Positions 20,345 through 29,745 of a stretch of DNA of 64,000 nucleotides are shown here, in pieces. The notes under the pieces are model-generated. The model was not told the origin of the DNA. It made no database searches and saw nothing but the letters and a program-made list of their open reading frames with translations. Numbering within the stretch: the stretch's first letter is position 1; each line of letters opens with the position of its first letter. A program made the position numbers and the translations under genes. The stretch is from the NCBI RefSeq assembly GCF_017642925.1, contig NZ_JAEPOL010000014.1, positions 19,626 through 83,625 of the forward strand, written 5' to 3'. This DNA comes from Maricaulis sp. GTDB lineage: Bacteria > Pseudomonadota > Alphaproteobacteria > Caulobacterales > Maricaulaceae.

Positions 20345-21433
20345 ATGAGCGAGTATACCCGTCTTCTCACCGACAAGGGCGATCTTGGCAGCACCCGTCT
20401 GGAAACCGGCCCCGTACCGCAGGCCGGGCCGGGCGAGATCGTGCTGAAACTCGACCGTTTCTCGCTGACGACCAATAACATCACCTATGCCGCCTTCGGC
20501 GACGCCATGCAGTACTGGCACTTCTTCCCGACTGGCCAGGAAGGCTGGGGCCATATGCCGGTCTGGGGTTTTGCCGATATCGTCGCTTCGGATATCCCGG
20601 GCCTCGAAGCCGGCGAGCGCTTCTACGGCTATTTCCCGATCGCCAGCCATGTCGTGATGAAGCCGGAGCGGATTTCCGAGCGCGGCTTCTATGACGGCGC
20701 CGAACACCGCCAGGCGCTGGTCTCGGCCTATAACCAGTATACGCGCTGCAGCGCCGATACGGTCTATGCACCGGAGCGCGAGGCTTTCCAGGCGCTTTAC
20801 CGGCCGCTCTTCATCACCTCCTTCATGCTGGCCGATTATCTCGTCGACAATGATTTCTTCGGCGCCCGCCAGCTGATCGTCTCCAGCGCCTCGAGCAAGA
20901 CGGCCTATGGCACCGCCTTCTGCTTGGGCAATGATCGCATCCCCACGACCGGCCTGACCTCGCCGCGCAATGCCGCCTATGTCGAGGGGCTGGGCTGTTA
21001 TGACGGCGTGGTGGCCTATGGCGATGTCGAAAGCCTGGATGCCGGCATACCGGCCATCTATGTCGACTTCTCCGGCGATAATGGCCTGCGCGAACGCATC
21101 CACCGGCATTTCGGCGACAATCTCGTGCATGACTGTTTTGCCGGCTCGGCTGCCAATACCGATTTCATCGGCGAGCAGGACCTGCCCGGACCCAAACCGG
21201 TCTTCTATTTCGCGCCCAACCAGATCAAGAAGCGCAACAAGGACTGGGGTCCCGCCGAGGTCACCCGCCGCTACAACCAGGCCGAGTCGGACTTCTTCGC
21301 CCATCTCGACAGCGCCAGCCCGGCCTGGGTCAGTCTCGACGAGGCCAGGGGCTTCGCCGGCGCGCAGGCCGTCATTGCCGATCTTGCTGCCAATGGCGGC
21401 GATCCGGCCACCGGTCATGTGATCGCGCTCTAG
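20345..21433 (+). CDS. DUF2855-family protein (MDR-like fold)
   Basis: 362 residues from the ATG at 20345 with GGCAGGA upstream. The N-terminal part resembles a GroES-like oxidoreductase domain (GEIVLKLDRFSLTTNNITYA, AFGDAMQYWHFFPTG, WGFADIVASDIPGLEAGERF). The central VSSASSKTAYGTAF takes the place of a nucleotide-binding Rossmann loop. This matches DUF2855, distant relatives of quinone oxidoreductases with no established reaction. It diverges from the TetR gene and is its likely target. A repeat block follows the stop. Confidence 0.8.
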   Translation: MSEYTRLLTDKGDLGSTRLETGPVPQAGPGEIVLKLDRFSLTTNNITYAAFGDAMQYWHFFPTGQEGWGHMPVWGFADIVASDIPGLEAGERFYGYFPIASHVVMKPERISERGFYDGAEHRQALVSAYNQYTRCSADTVYAPEREAFQALYRPLFITSFMLADYLVDNDFFGARQLIVSSASSKTAYGTAFCLGNDRIPTTGLTSPRNAAYVEGLGCYDGVVAYGDVESLDAGIPAIYVDFSGDNGLRERIHRHFGDNLVHDCFAGSAANTDFIGEQDLPGPKPVFYFAPNQIKKRNKDWGPAEVTRRYNQAESDFFAHLDSASPAWVSLDEARGFAGAQAVIADLAANGGDPATGHVIAL

Positions 21434-21440
21434 CGTGACC

Positions 21441-21600
21441 CTGCCCCTTGTGGGGCAGGGGGACCGCGCCGCAGGCGCGGTGGATGGGGTGGGGGCGCGG
21501 GGCCTGCCATTTCGTACCTGGACGGCTCACACCGGGCTTCACCCCTTCCGGCCCGAGGCTTCGCCTCGGCCCACCTTCCCCGTCAAGGGGAAGGACGACG
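21441..21600. repeat. Second-type palindromic repeat mosaic
   Basis: This 188-base gap between the DUF2855 gene and kynU is filled by short GC hairpins in a row: CCCTGCCCC-TTGT-GGGGCAGGG, CCGCGCC-GCA-GGCGCGG, GCCCGAGGC-TTC-GCCTCGGCC and CTTCCCC-GTCA-AGGGGAAG. The linkers are similar to those at 17325-17490. It probably ends transcripts from both convergent genes. Confidence 0.7.
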
Positions 21601-21621
21601 GGAACAGCGGTTTATCCCCGC

Positions 21622-22857
21622 CTAGGTTACGGCAGCACGGGCGTGGAAGTGCGGTTTATCCCACGCCCGTGTCGTCATGATATCCTGCAGAATTTCGACG
21701 GCCTGCCACACATCCTCGTGGCTGACATAAAGCGGGGTGAAACCGAAGCGCATGATGCCCGGATCGCGGTAGTCGCCGATCACACCGCGGTCGATCAGGG
21801 CCTGGACGATCGGGTAGCCATGCTCGTGGGTGAAGGAGACCTGGCTGCCGCGGATCGCGGCATCGCGCGGACTGGCGAGGGTGAAACCGTGCCCGTCCAG
21901 ACGGGCTTCGACCTGCTCGATGAAAAGGTCACACAATGCGACAGATTTGGTGCGGATATGGGTCATCTGTGTATCCGCAAAGATGTCCAGACCGCACTCC
22001 AGTGAGGCCATTGCGAGAATGCTCGGCGAGGAGCATCTGAACCGGTCAATGCCGGGCGCCGGCTCATATATGTCACTGAAATCAAACGGCCGCGCATGGC
22101 CCAACCAGCCGCTGAGCACCGGCATGACACGGTCCTGGTGCCGCTCGGCGACAAAAATGAAAGCCGGCGCACCCGGTCCGCCATTGAGATATTTATAGCC
22201 GCAGCCCACCGCGAAATCGGCATTGCAGGCATTCAGGTCGATCGGCAGGGCTCCGGCAGAGTGACACAGATCCCAGATCACCAGCACGCCCCTGTCCTGC
22301 GCCGCCCGCGTGATCGCCTGCATGTCGTGCAGATAGCCGGTCTTGTAGTGAGCCTGGGTGATCAGCAGCGCCGCGACCGTCTCGTCGAGCGCATCGACCA
22401 GGTCTTCCGTCGCCACCAGCCTGTGTTCCACCCGGCCGCCGGAGGCCGCCGCCAGACCCTGCATCATATAGACATTGGTCGGGAAATTACCGGTCTCGGA
22501 CAGGATGATAGACCGTTCGGGCTGTAACTGAATACAGGCCGACAGGGCCTTGAAAATATTGATCGACGTCGAATCGGCGACAACGACTTCCTCGGGCTTC
22601 GCGCCGATCAGCGGGGCCACCTTGCCGCCCAGCCGGCGGGGCATGTCCATCCAGTGATTGGTGTTCCAGGAGCGGATCAGATCCCGGCCCCATTCGCGTT
22701 CGACCACATCGGCCATCCGCGCCGCCGCAGCCTTCGGCCGGGCACCCAGCGAATTGCCGTCCAGATAGATCACCCCGTCTGGCAGGTCGAACCGGTCCCG
22801 GAAATCGCGCAGCGGATCGGCGGCATCGAGGGCGCGGACGTCTTCGAGCGTTTTCAT
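21622..22857 (-). CDS. kynU: Kynureninase
   Basis: 411 residues, PLP-dependent fold type I. Kynureninase cleaves L-kynurenine to anthranilate and alanine. Landmarks: GVIYLDGNSLGARPK near the N-terminus, the aspartate of VIWDLCHSAGALP, and the PLP lysine in VGCGYKYLNGGPGAP. ELGE-type C-terminal residues are replaced by a domain ending in HFHARAAVT. It lies 18 bases after kynA on the same strand, so the two form an operon. Formylkynurenine formamidase (kynB), the step between them, is not in the window. Confidence 0.95.
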   Translation of the reverse strand: MKTLEDVRALDAADPLRDFRDRFDLPDGVIYLDGNSLGARPKAAAARMADVVEREWGRDLIRSWNTNHWMDMPRRLGGKVAPLIGAKPEEVVVADSTSINIFKALSACIQLQPERSIILSETGNFPTNVYMMQGLAAASGGRVEHRLVATEDLVDALDETVAALLITQAHYKTGYLHDMQAITRAAQDRGVLVIWDLCHSAGALPIDLNACNADFAVGCGYKYLNGGPGAPAFIFVAERHQDRVMPVLSGWLGHARPFDFSDIYEPAPGIDRFRCSSPSILAMASLECGLDIFADTQMTHIRTKSVALCDLFIEQVEARLDGHGFTLASPRDAAIRGSQVSFTHEHGYPIVQALIDRGVIGDYRDPGIMRFGFTPLYVSHEDVWQAVEILQDIMTTRAWDKPHFHARAAVT

Positions 22858-22875
22858 GTGAGGCCTCGTGAAGCT

Positions 22876-23724
22876 TCAGAGCGTGGTGCGCACGGTCCAG
22901 ATTTCCGGGAAGAAGCGCAGGTCCAGCGCCTTGACGAGATAGGACACACCCGACGTGCCGCCCGTGCCCTTACGATAGCCGATAATGCGCTCGACCGTCT
23001 TCATGTGGTTGAAGCGCCATTGCTGGAATTTGTGCTCCAGATCGACCAGTTTCTCGCCCAGCTCATAGGCTTCCCAATGGGTCTCGCTGTCGCGATAGAT
23101 GGTGCGCCAGACATCCTCGACCGCTTCGGACGGTGCATAGGGCTGGGTCCAGTCACGCTCGACCAGCTCGGCCGGAATGGCATAGCCGCGGCGGGCGAGC
23201 AGGCGCAGGGTCTCGTCCCACAGGCTGGGCAGCTCCAGCGCCCGCGTCACCATCTTGTGGGCCGGCGGATTGTGCTTGTGCACACGGGCGAGGGCAGCAT
23301 TCTTGTTGCCCAGCCGGTATTCCAGCGTGCGATACTGGAAGGACTGGAAGCCCGAGCTCTGGCCCAGCGCATCGCGGAAGGCGAGATAGTCGGCCGGGGT
23401 CATGGTGGAGAGCACGTCCCAGGCATGGATCAGCTGTTCCTGAATGCGGCTGACGCGGGCGAACATCTTCAGCGCCGGCCCGACCTCGTCGCGCTGCAGA
23501 TGGGCGATCCCGCCCTCGGTCTCGTGCAGCACCAGCTTCATCCACAGCTCACCGACCTGGTGGATGACGATGAACAGCATCTCGTCATGCTCCTGGGTCA
23601 GGCATTTCTGCGAGGTGAGGAGCCGTTCCAGCCCCAGATAGCCGCCATAGGACATGGCGTCCTTGAAGTCCCAGTGGATGTCCTCGCCGGACACGTCCAC
23701 GCTGGACGAGAATTGCTCGCTCAT
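22876..23724 (-). CDS. kynA: Tryptophan 2,3-dioxygenase
   Basis: 282 residues, the usual bacterial length. This haem enzyme opens the indole ring of L-tryptophan to give N-formylkynurenine. Conserved segments seen are YGGYLGLERLLTSQKCLTQE, the distal histidine region HDEMLFIVIHQVGELWMKL, SGFQSFQYRTLEYRLGNKN, and the proximal haem-ligand region QQWRFNHMKTVERIIGYRKG with GTGGTSGVSYL near the C-terminus. First gene of the kynA-kynU operon; no operator was found in the 154-base gap to the divergent HupE-like gene. Confidence 0.96.
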   Translation of the reverse strand: MSEQFSSSVDVSGEDIHWDFKDAMSYGGYLGLERLLTSQKCLTQEHDEMLFIVIHQVGELWMKLVLHETEGGIAHLQRDEVGPALKMFARVSRIQEQLIHAWDVLSTMTPADYLAFRDALGQSSGFQSFQYRTLEYRLGNKNAALARVHKHNPPAHKMVTRALELPSLWDETLRLLARRGYAIPAELVERDWTQPYAPSEAVEDVWRTIYRDSETHWEAYELGEKLVDLEHKFQQWRFNHMKTVERIIGYRKGTGGTSGVSYLVKALDLRFFPEIWTVRTTL

Positions 23725-23878
23725 TCTGCCTCTCCCGCGGATCGGTTCGGGCGGATCGGGCCGCCGTCCTGTTCGTGTTGCCCCGGTCTAGCCTGCTTCG
23801 CCGCCAACCGCGAGCCGCGCTTGAAGCGGGCGGCGGGTGTGGCTAGCGTCTGCGCGCATCATGCCGGGGGAGACAGCC

Positions 23879-24466
23879 ATGCTTGCCGAAGTCAGCGAAC
23901 AGACCGTGTGGGACGTGATCGGGCTCTATCTGCAGCTTGGCTATACCCACATCCTGCCCAAGGGGCTGGACCATATCCTGTTCGTGCTGGCGCTGTTCTT
24001 CGCCTCGACCCGGCTCAAGCCGCTGGTCTGGCAGATCTCGGCCTTCACGGTTGCGCATACGCTGACACTCGGCCTGGCAACGCTGGGCCTGGTGACACTG
24101 CCGGGCTCGATCGTCGAGCCGATCATTGCGCTGTCGATCGCCTTCGTCGCGGTGGAAAACCTGGTCTTCAAGGACATGACCCGCTGGCGGCCGCTGGTCG
24201 TCTTCGTTTTCGGTCTTTTCCACGGGCTCGGCTTTGCCGGCGTGCTCTCCGAACTCGGCCTGCCCGCCGGACAGCTGGTGCCGGCCCTCTTGAGCTTCAA
24301 TGTCGGTGTGGAACTGGGCCAGCTGACCATCGTGCTCGGCTGCTGGCTGGCCCTGCACCGTTTCCGCGACGCAGCCTGGTATCCCTGGCTGGTGCGGATC
24401 GTGTCTGTCGGGATCGCACTGATCGCGCTCTGGTGGACGCTGGAGCGGACGCTTCTCGCCGGCTAG
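23879..24466 (+). CDS. HupE/UreJ-type membrane protein
   Basis: 195 residues from the ATG at 23879, preceded by GGGGGAGA. Six or seven hydrophobic segments are separated by very short loops. Characteristic residues are GLDHILFVLALFF, the histidine of SAFTVAHTLTL, and VFGLFHGLGFAGVLSELGLP. The histidine-rich intramembrane pattern matches the HupE/UreJ-2 group, some members of which are nickel or cobalt carriers. No hydrogenase, urease or metal enzyme gene is nearby, so the substrate is open. Confidence 0.82.
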   Translation: MLAEVSEQTVWDVIGLYLQLGYTHILPKGLDHILFVLALFFASTRLKPLVWQISAFTVAHTLTLGLATLGLVTLPGSIVEPIIALSIAFVAVENLVFKDMTRWRPLVVFVFGLFHGLGFAGVLSELGLPAGQLVPALLSFNVGVELGQLTIVLGCWLALHRFRDAAWYPWLVRIVSVGIALIALWWTLERTLLAG

Positions 24467-24484
24467 CGCAAATGAAAGACAGCG

Positions 24485-25411
24485 CTATTTTCCGCCGGGA
24501 GCGTAGCCGAGCCGGATTTCGGAAATCCGCAAGGTCGTGTCTGCCCGGCCGGAACTATAGGTCCCGACATAGATATCGTAGACACCGCGCGTGCCGGCCG
24601 TGAAGCTGATCCCGGCATCCGTGCCGATGGCGTCGTCATTGCAGAACCATTGTCCGTCCGGCGCATTGATCGCCAGGGTCGTGTCTGCATTGCCGTCGGT
24701 GTAGATGTGCAGCGTGCCCGAGCCGTTATAGGTCAGCTGCACCGTCGGCGCGTAATCGACATAACCGCGGCACTGGCTGGAGATCGCGTCGGCCGCGCGG
24801 ATATTGCCGCCCGCCTGCAGATGGATCTGTTCCGGATCCGGCAGGAAACCGCCATTCAGGGTGACATTGTAGCGGGCCGGCGCCGAGATATCGACGCCGC
24901 TGGCGCTTTGCATGTTGAGCCCGCCGCGCACGGTGGCCTCGCCCAGTTCCGAGATAAACAGCGTAGCCGGAACCCCCGATCCCGTCGAATAGGTGCCGAC
25001 CCAGATGTCGTAGCGGCCCGACTGGGGTGACGGCCAGTGGAGAAGGGGGTTGAACGGCGCGTCGGCACCGTCATCGTCGCAATACCAGCGCCCGTCCGGG
25101 CCGTTCACCACCAGCGTGGTGTCGGCTTCGGAATCGACATTGATGAAGAGGTCCTGCGAACCGGCCGTGTAGTAGAGCGAGAAGTCCGGCGCATTGGCGA
25201 TATAGCCGCGGCAGTTGGAAAACCGGTTCTGCGCCCGGATCGATCCGCCGGCGGTCAGGCGCCGCTCATACGGGTCCGGCAAAAAGCCGGAGGACAGGTT
25301 GATCGAACCGAAGGACGGCTGAAGCGAGTAGTCCTGGGCTGACACCACCGGCGTGAAGACCAGCGCGGCGGCGATTCCGGCGGCAGCCGGGCGAAGGAAA
25401 TCCTGGAACAT
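24485..25411 (-). CDS. Secreted protein with two tandem beta domains
   Basis: 308 residues from the ATG at 25411; the first about 25 residues form a signal peptide ending PVVSAQ. Two copies of a roughly 110-residue module follow. Both begin GFLPDP and continue with a GGxIRA segment and a CRGYxxxAP cysteine. Both have a central DTTLxxNxPDGxWxCxDD motif and end in YDIxVGTYSxG. Each module has two cysteines that could pair. The pattern resembles PPC-type (bacterial pre-peptidase C-terminal) beta-sandwiches, but no peptidase is attached. A binding or structural extracellular role is inferred. Its stop is 18 bases from the HupE-like gene's stop. Confidence 0.75.
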   Translation of the reverse strand: MFQDFLRPAAAGIAAALVFTPVVSAQDYSLQPSFGSINLSSGFLPDPYERRLTAGGSIRAQNRFSNCRGYIANAPDFSLYYTAGSQDLFINVDSEADTTLVVNGPDGRWYCDDDGADAPFNPLLHWPSPQSGRYDIWVGTYSTGSGVPATLFISELGEATVRGGLNMQSASGVDISAPARYNVTLNGGFLPDPEQIHLQAGGNIRAADAISSQCRGYVDYAPTVQLTYNGSGTLHIYTDGNADTTLAINAPDGQWFCNDDAIGTDAGISFTAGTRGVYDIYVGTYSSGRADTTLRISEIRLGYAPGGK

Positions 25412-25525
25412 GAGCAACCCCCTGTCTGCTGTTGTGACAGGGTAGTCCGTCGCGCCTGCACGCGGCAATTGCAGAATGGCCGGTTGTGACAATTTGCCGA
25501 TCAGCGAAGCGATCCGCCGGAAACG

Positions 25526-25557
25526 AAAAAGGCGGCCCCGAAGGACCGCCTTTCCCG
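25526..25557 (-). terminator. Rho-independent terminator of the M2 peptidase gene
   Basis: On the minus strand, AAAGGCGGTCC, loop TTCG, GGGCCGCC, then TTTTTCG. The GC-rich stem with a UUCG tetraloop and a T5 tail lies 23 bases after the peptidase stop and points the right way. Confidence 0.88.
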
Positions 25558-25576
25558 ATTTCCAGTAAAGCGGAAT

Positions 25577-27484
25577 CTACCAGCCGCAATTGCGGTCGGC
25601 GTTTTCCTCTTCCAGATAGGTCATGAGCGGCTGGAAGTAGGAGATGATGGCCGAGCCATCCATTTCCCGGGTGCCGGTGAAGGCTTCCAGCGCGTCCGGC
25701 CAGGGCTGGGACGCGCCCATTTCCATCATCGCATTGAAGCGCGCGCCGACTTCCTCGTTTCCATAGATCGAGCAACGGTGCAGCGGGCCTTCCCAGCCGG
25801 CCATCTCGCAGGCCGCTTCGTGGAACTGGAACTGCATGATGAAGCTCAGGAAATACCGCAGATACGGCACATTGTTCGCGATGTGATATTTCGAGCCCGG
25901 ATCGAAGGCGTCACCCGGCCGGTCGGTCGGCGGCACAATGCCCTGATAGCTCTCGCGCAGCGCCCACCACTGTTCGTTATACTCCTCAGGCGTGATCTCG
26001 CCGCGCAGGACCTGCCAGCGCCACTGATCCATCATCACCGCGAAGGGCAGGAAGGCGATCTTGTCGAGAGCGGTATCCATCAGCAGCGAAAGGTCGGCGC
26101 TCTCGTCCGGCATGTCGGCCTCGTCGAGCAGACCGATCTGCACCAGGTATTCCGGTGTCACGGACAGTGCGATGAAATCGCCGATCGCTTCGTGGAAGCC
26201 GTCATGGGCGCCGGTCTGGAACAGCACATCCTGTTCGTTATAGGCGCGCTGGTAGAAATTGTGGCCGAGCTCGTGGTGCACGGTGACGAAGTCGTCGCCA
26301 TTGACGCGCGTGCACATCTTGATGCGCAGATCGTCTTCGTAATCCATGTTCCAGGCCGAGGCGTGACAGGCGACCTGGCGGTCGCGCGGCTGGGTGATCA
26401 GCGAGCGTTCCCAGAACGTATCGGGCAGCGGTTCCATGCCCAGCGAGGTGAAGAAGCTTTCCGCCGTTTCCACCATCTGGTGCTGGTCATAGCCGGCCTC
26501 GACGAGCAGGTCGTCGAGATTATAGGCCGGACCGCTCTCGCTGACCGAGGCCACATCGCTGAGCGACGCCCAGGACTGGGCCCACATATTGCCCAGAAGG
26601 TCGGCCCGGATCGGGCCATCGGCCGCCTGGATCTCGTCGCCATAGAGATCGTTCAGATTGGCGCGGACATGGCAGTGCAGCTGCTGGTAAAGCGGCTCCA
26701 CCTGGCCCCACAGGCGCTCGACTTCCGCTTCCATCTCGTCAGCCGGCATGTCGTAGTTGGACAGCCACATCTGGGCGAGGTTGTCGAAACCGAGGTCGCG
26801 GGCGCCCTGGTTGGCGATCTCGACCATCTCGGCATAATCCGTCGACATCTGTGCTGGATCATAGGCGCGGCGCCAGCCATCCCAGACATGCGCCAGGAAT
26901 TCCGGATCGCGGCTGGTCCGCATGATGTTTTCCAGCTCGTTGTGATCGACCATCTCGCCGTCGATCTCCATCAGGCCGGACGAGTAGGACGAGCCCATGC
27001 GCGTCGTCAGCTCGGACAGGCGCGCCGCTGCCGCACTGTCGGCCGGCGCGGGCAGGGTGATGCCAGCACGCAGGAAGTTCATCTTCCGCGCCATGGTCTC
27101 GGGCAGGTCTAGATCGGCATAGCGGGCCGTCTCGCCAGCTGCGGCGACGGACATCTCGGTGGCCTGCGTCGACATGCGCTCGAGCAGCCAGTTGGTGTCG
27201 TAGGTGATGAAGTTGTTCTGGACCCAGGCCGTGCGCGAGGCGAATTCGCCAAACTCGCGCATCTCCGCCTCGGTCTCGGCCAGGAAGGCTTCGGCATCGG
27301 CGACGGTGACATCGCCCGCCTCGGCGCTCCCGGCGCCGGAGGCCGCGCTGCCGGTCCCGCTTTCAGTCCCGCTCGTTGCCTGTTCGCCGGCATCCGGCAC
27401 GGAGCCGAAGCCCGGTCCGAAATAATAGACGCCGGCGCCGGCCAGAATGGCGCCGATCGCGACGCCGCCCAGTAGTGCTCTCAT
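25577..27484 (-). CDS. M2-family peptidyl-dipeptidase (ACE-like zinc peptidase)
   Basis: 635 residues from the ATG at 27484 (GGGGAGAG upstream). An N-terminal hydrophobic segment (LLGGVAIGAILAGAGVYYFG) is a signal peptide or anchor, followed by a low-complexity Gly/Ala/Ser/Glu stretch, so the enzyme acts outside the cytoplasm. The zinc motif is VTVHHELGHNFYQRAY (HELGH, near residues 401-408), with the third ligand in HDGFHEAIGDFIALS. Family members remove C-terminal dipeptides, like angiotensin-converting enzyme. The terminator at 25526 ends this gene alone. Confidence 0.93.
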   Translation of the reverse strand: MRALLGGVAIGAILAGAGVYYFGPGFGSVPDAGEQATSGTESGTGSAASGAGSAEAGDVTVADAEAFLAETEAEMREFGEFASRTAWVQNNFITYDTNWLLERMSTQATEMSVAAAGETARYADLDLPETMARKMNFLRAGITLPAPADSAAAARLSELTTRMGSSYSSGLMEIDGEMVDHNELENIMRTSRDPEFLAHVWDGWRRAYDPAQMSTDYAEMVEIANQGARDLGFDNLAQMWLSNYDMPADEMEAEVERLWGQVEPLYQQLHCHVRANLNDLYGDEIQAADGPIRADLLGNMWAQSWASLSDVASVSESGPAYNLDDLLVEAGYDQHQMVETAESFFTSLGMEPLPDTFWERSLITQPRDRQVACHASAWNMDYEDDLRIKMCTRVNGDDFVTVHHELGHNFYQRAYNEQDVLFQTGAHDGFHEAIGDFIALSVTPEYLVQIGLLDEADMPDESADLSLLMDTALDKIAFLPFAVMMDQWRWQVLRGEITPEEYNEQWWALRESYQGIVPPTDRPGDAFDPGSKYHIANNVPYLRYFLSFIMQFQFHEAACEMAGWEGPLHRCSIYGNEEVGARFNAMMEMGASQPWPDALEAFTGTREMDGSAIISYFQPLMTYLEEENADRNCGW

Positions 27485-27557
27485 TGGTCTCTCCCCTTCA
27501 TGCCCGGAACGGGCGATTGGCTTACCCGCGCCCATCCTCGCCTTATCGGCTTGCGGG

Positions 27558-28013
27558 TCAAGCGCCGCGCGCCGAGGCGGCCTGCCGCATGACGCGCTCC
27601 ATACCGTCCAGAAAGGCCGACCTGTCCTTCGGTCCGAAAGGCCGGGCGCCGCTGGTCACGGTTCCGGCCTCGCGAAGGTCGCTCATCAGATTCCGCGTCG
27701 CCAGAGAGGCACCGATATTGTCGGTCGTCCAGAGCTTGCCACGCGGATCGATCCCGATGGCGCCTGCCTTGATGCAGCGGTCGGCGAGGGGGATGTCAGC
27801 CGTCACGAAGACATCGCCCGGACCGATCTGTTCGGCGATCCAGTTGTCGGCGGCGTCGAGACCTTCATTGACGATCACCAGCCGCGCCCATTGGGAATTT
27901 GGCCGGCGCAGGCCGCCGTCGCAGACGAAGAGCATTTCGGTGCGGTGGCGTTCACCGACCCGGATGATCTCGTCCTTCACCGGACAGGCATCGGCATCGA
28001 CATAAATGGTCAC
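27558..28013 (-). CDS. YaiI/YqxD family (UPF0178, DUF188) protein
   Basis: 151 residues from a GTG at 28013; a longer ATG frame would run into the upstream gene and has no family match. The start [16 protein letters not shown] is the family signature; CDGGLRRPN, the D-x-A-D-N-W-I motif and [10 protein letters not shown] follow. These conserved aspartates suggest a PIN-like nuclease or metal-binding fold, but no activity is established. The GTG overlaps the stop of the M14 gene by four bases (GTGA), so translation is coupled. Confidence 0.92.
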   Translation of the reverse strand: MTIYVDADACPVKDEIIRVGERHRTEMLFVCDGGLRRPNSQWARLVIVNEGLDAADNWIAEQIGPGDVFVTADIPLADRCIKAGAIGIDPRGKLWTTDNIGASLATRNLMSDLREAGTVTSGARPFGPKDRSAFLDGMERVMRQAASARGA

Positions 28014-29143
28014 CGCAGGCGATCCACCAGGGCCAGCATGGCATCGAGATTGGCGGCGCCCAGCTTGCGGCAGCGCTCCGGCGACCAGCCATGCTCGCTG
28101 TCCGGCAGGTCGGCATTGTCCTTGAACGGCATTTCCAGCGTCATCGCCAGGCAGCGGAATTCGTTCGCCAGATAGTTCGTGCAAACCGACAGGTTGGCGG
28201 TACCCGGGGCATCGACGGCATAGCCGTGCGCGGTCTGGAAGTCCGGGCTCGCCGTCTTCAGTGCCGCTTTGTAGGCGTCGAGCAATTCCTGGCCCTTCGC
28301 GTCGAAATTCGGGGCGCCTTCACCGCCGGCGATGAAGTTGTAGGGCAGGGCCTCGTCGCCATGGACGTCGAGTGCCAGGTCGATCCCGGTCTCGCGCATG
28401 CGGTTGAGCACGTGGAAGACTTCCGGCGAGTTCTCGACGCTGGCCTTGTCCCATTCGCGATTGAGATTGACGCCCTTGGCATTGGTGCGCAGGTGCCCGC
28501 GTTTACTGCCATCCGGGTTCATATTCGGAACGATGTGGAAAACAGCGCGGTCTCGCAGGACACGGGCAACCGGGTCTTCATCGTCGAGCAGGCGGCCGAC
28601 AAACCCTTCCATCCACCATTCCGCCATGGTCTCGCCGGGGTGCTGGCGCGCCGTCACCCAGATCGTGCGCTTGCCGCTGCCCGGCGTGCCGACGCGCAGG
28701 AGGTCCATCGCCTGACCGTCGAGAGTCTCGCCGAGGACTTCAAGGTCGACATCGACATGGGTCTGCGCCCAGGCAATGAGGTTCTGGTGGCGCTCCATCG
28801 AATAGGGCGCGAAATAGGCATACCAGACCGTGTCGCATTCCGGCGTGTGGTGCAGCGTCAGGACACCGTCGGCATACTCTGTGTCGATCCGGAACCAGGT
28901 CTCCCGGTCATAGGAGGCGCAGGCGCGATAGTCCGGCCAGCCTTCCAGATAGGCGGCGCCGCCGGCATTCTCGATCGCCATGGAAAGCGCCGAGCCGCGC
29001 GCTCCGGTCACCCGGAAGTGGAACCATTGATAGAAATCCGACCCGTTATCCTTGCGGATTTCCAGGCGGACGCGTTGCGGATCTGCGGCATCGAGAACCT
29101 CGATATTGCCGCTGTCGAAAGCGTCGGTGATGTGAAGGCTCAT
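28010..29143 (-). CDS. M14-family cytosolic-type metallocarboxypeptidase
   Basis: 377 residues from the ATG at 29143 (GGAGA upstream). An N-terminal beta domain typical of cytosolic carboxypeptidases (residues 1-125, with [15 protein letters not shown]) precedes the catalytic domain. Zinc ligands: H and E of [15 protein letters not shown] (near residue 165) and the His of [27 protein letters not shown] and GVNLNREW are also family-typical, and the catalytic Glu lies in [10 protein letters not shown]. There is no signal peptide. It may trim side chains or C-termini of proteins, as eukaryotic CCPs remove glutamates; the substrate here is unknown. Confidence 0.92.
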   Translation of the reverse strand: MSLHITDAFDSGNIEVLDAADPQRVRLEIRKDNGSDFYQWFHFRVTGARGSALSMAIENAGGAAYLEGWPDYRACASYDRETWFRIDTEYADGVLTLHHTPECDTVWYAYFAPYSMERHQNLIAWAQTHVDVDLEVLGETLDGQAMDLLRVGTPGSGKRTIWVTARQHPGETMAEWWMEGFVGRLLDDEDPVARVLRDRAVFHIVPNMNPDGSKRGHLRTNAKGVNLNREWDKASVENSPEVFHVLNRMRETGIDLALDVHGDEALPYNFIAGGEGAPNFDAKGQELLDAYKAALKTASPDFQTAHGYAVDAPGTANLSVCTNYLANEFRCLAMTLEMPFKDNADLPDSEHGWSPERCRKLGAANLDAMLALVDRLR

Positions 29144-29262
29144 GGGGTCGTCTCCGGCAGCTCGCGAAAGGGTGACTGGCTTGTGAGGGGGATAGCCCAT
29201 AATGCCCGTTCGAGATACGGGGCGGCGGCATGTGCCGGTTCGCCAGGAGCCTGGAGGCCTGA

Positions 29263-29745
29263 ATGAAAACCTGGATCTGGCGGATCGTCACGATCGGACT
29301 GCCGCTTTTCGTCTGCGCGATCTTTCTCGATTCGCTGCGCTACAAGTTCACCGACGCCGCAGAGACACAGGTGATATTCGGCCTGCTCGACGATTGGGCG
29401 GCCAGCTGGGGTGCCGCAGGCCTGTTCGGCCATACCGGGCTGTTCAGCCAGTACGTCATCGGTTCGGCCGAGCTCGTGGCTTCCGCGCTTTTGATCGCGG
29501 GGTTCCTGCCGGGGCTGAAACGTCTTCAGGCGCTGGGCAGCCTGCTGGGCCTTGCGATCATGACCGGCGCGGTCAATTTCCACCTGTTCACGCCGCTGGG
29601 CATCGATCCGAACAATGATGGCGGCGGCCTGTTCGTGGCGGCCTGCCTTGTCTGGCTGTCCTGTCTTGCCTTGCTGGTGATCAACCGTCACGAGGCGGCC
29701 GGGCTGGGCCGTGATCTGTTGCGCGCGCTGCGCACCAGCCGGTAG
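29263..29745 (+). CDS. DoxX-like small membrane protein
   Basis: 160 residues with four hydrophobic segments (about 6-24, 68-85, 92-108 and 125-142). A short N-terminal helix is followed by SLRYKFTDAAETQVIFGLL, which resembles the start of DoxX/SURF4-like proteins. The assignment is by topology and this motif only. Its last 58 bases overlap the 3' end of msrQ on the other strand. Confidence 0.65.
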   Translation: MKTWIWRIVTIGLPLFVCAIFLDSLRYKFTDAAETQVIFGLLDDWAASWGAAGLFGHTGLFSQYVIGSAELVASALLIAGFLPGLKRLQALGSLLGLAIMTGAVNFHLFTPLGIDPNNDGGGLFVAACLVWLSCLALLVINRHEAAGLGRDLLRALRTSR

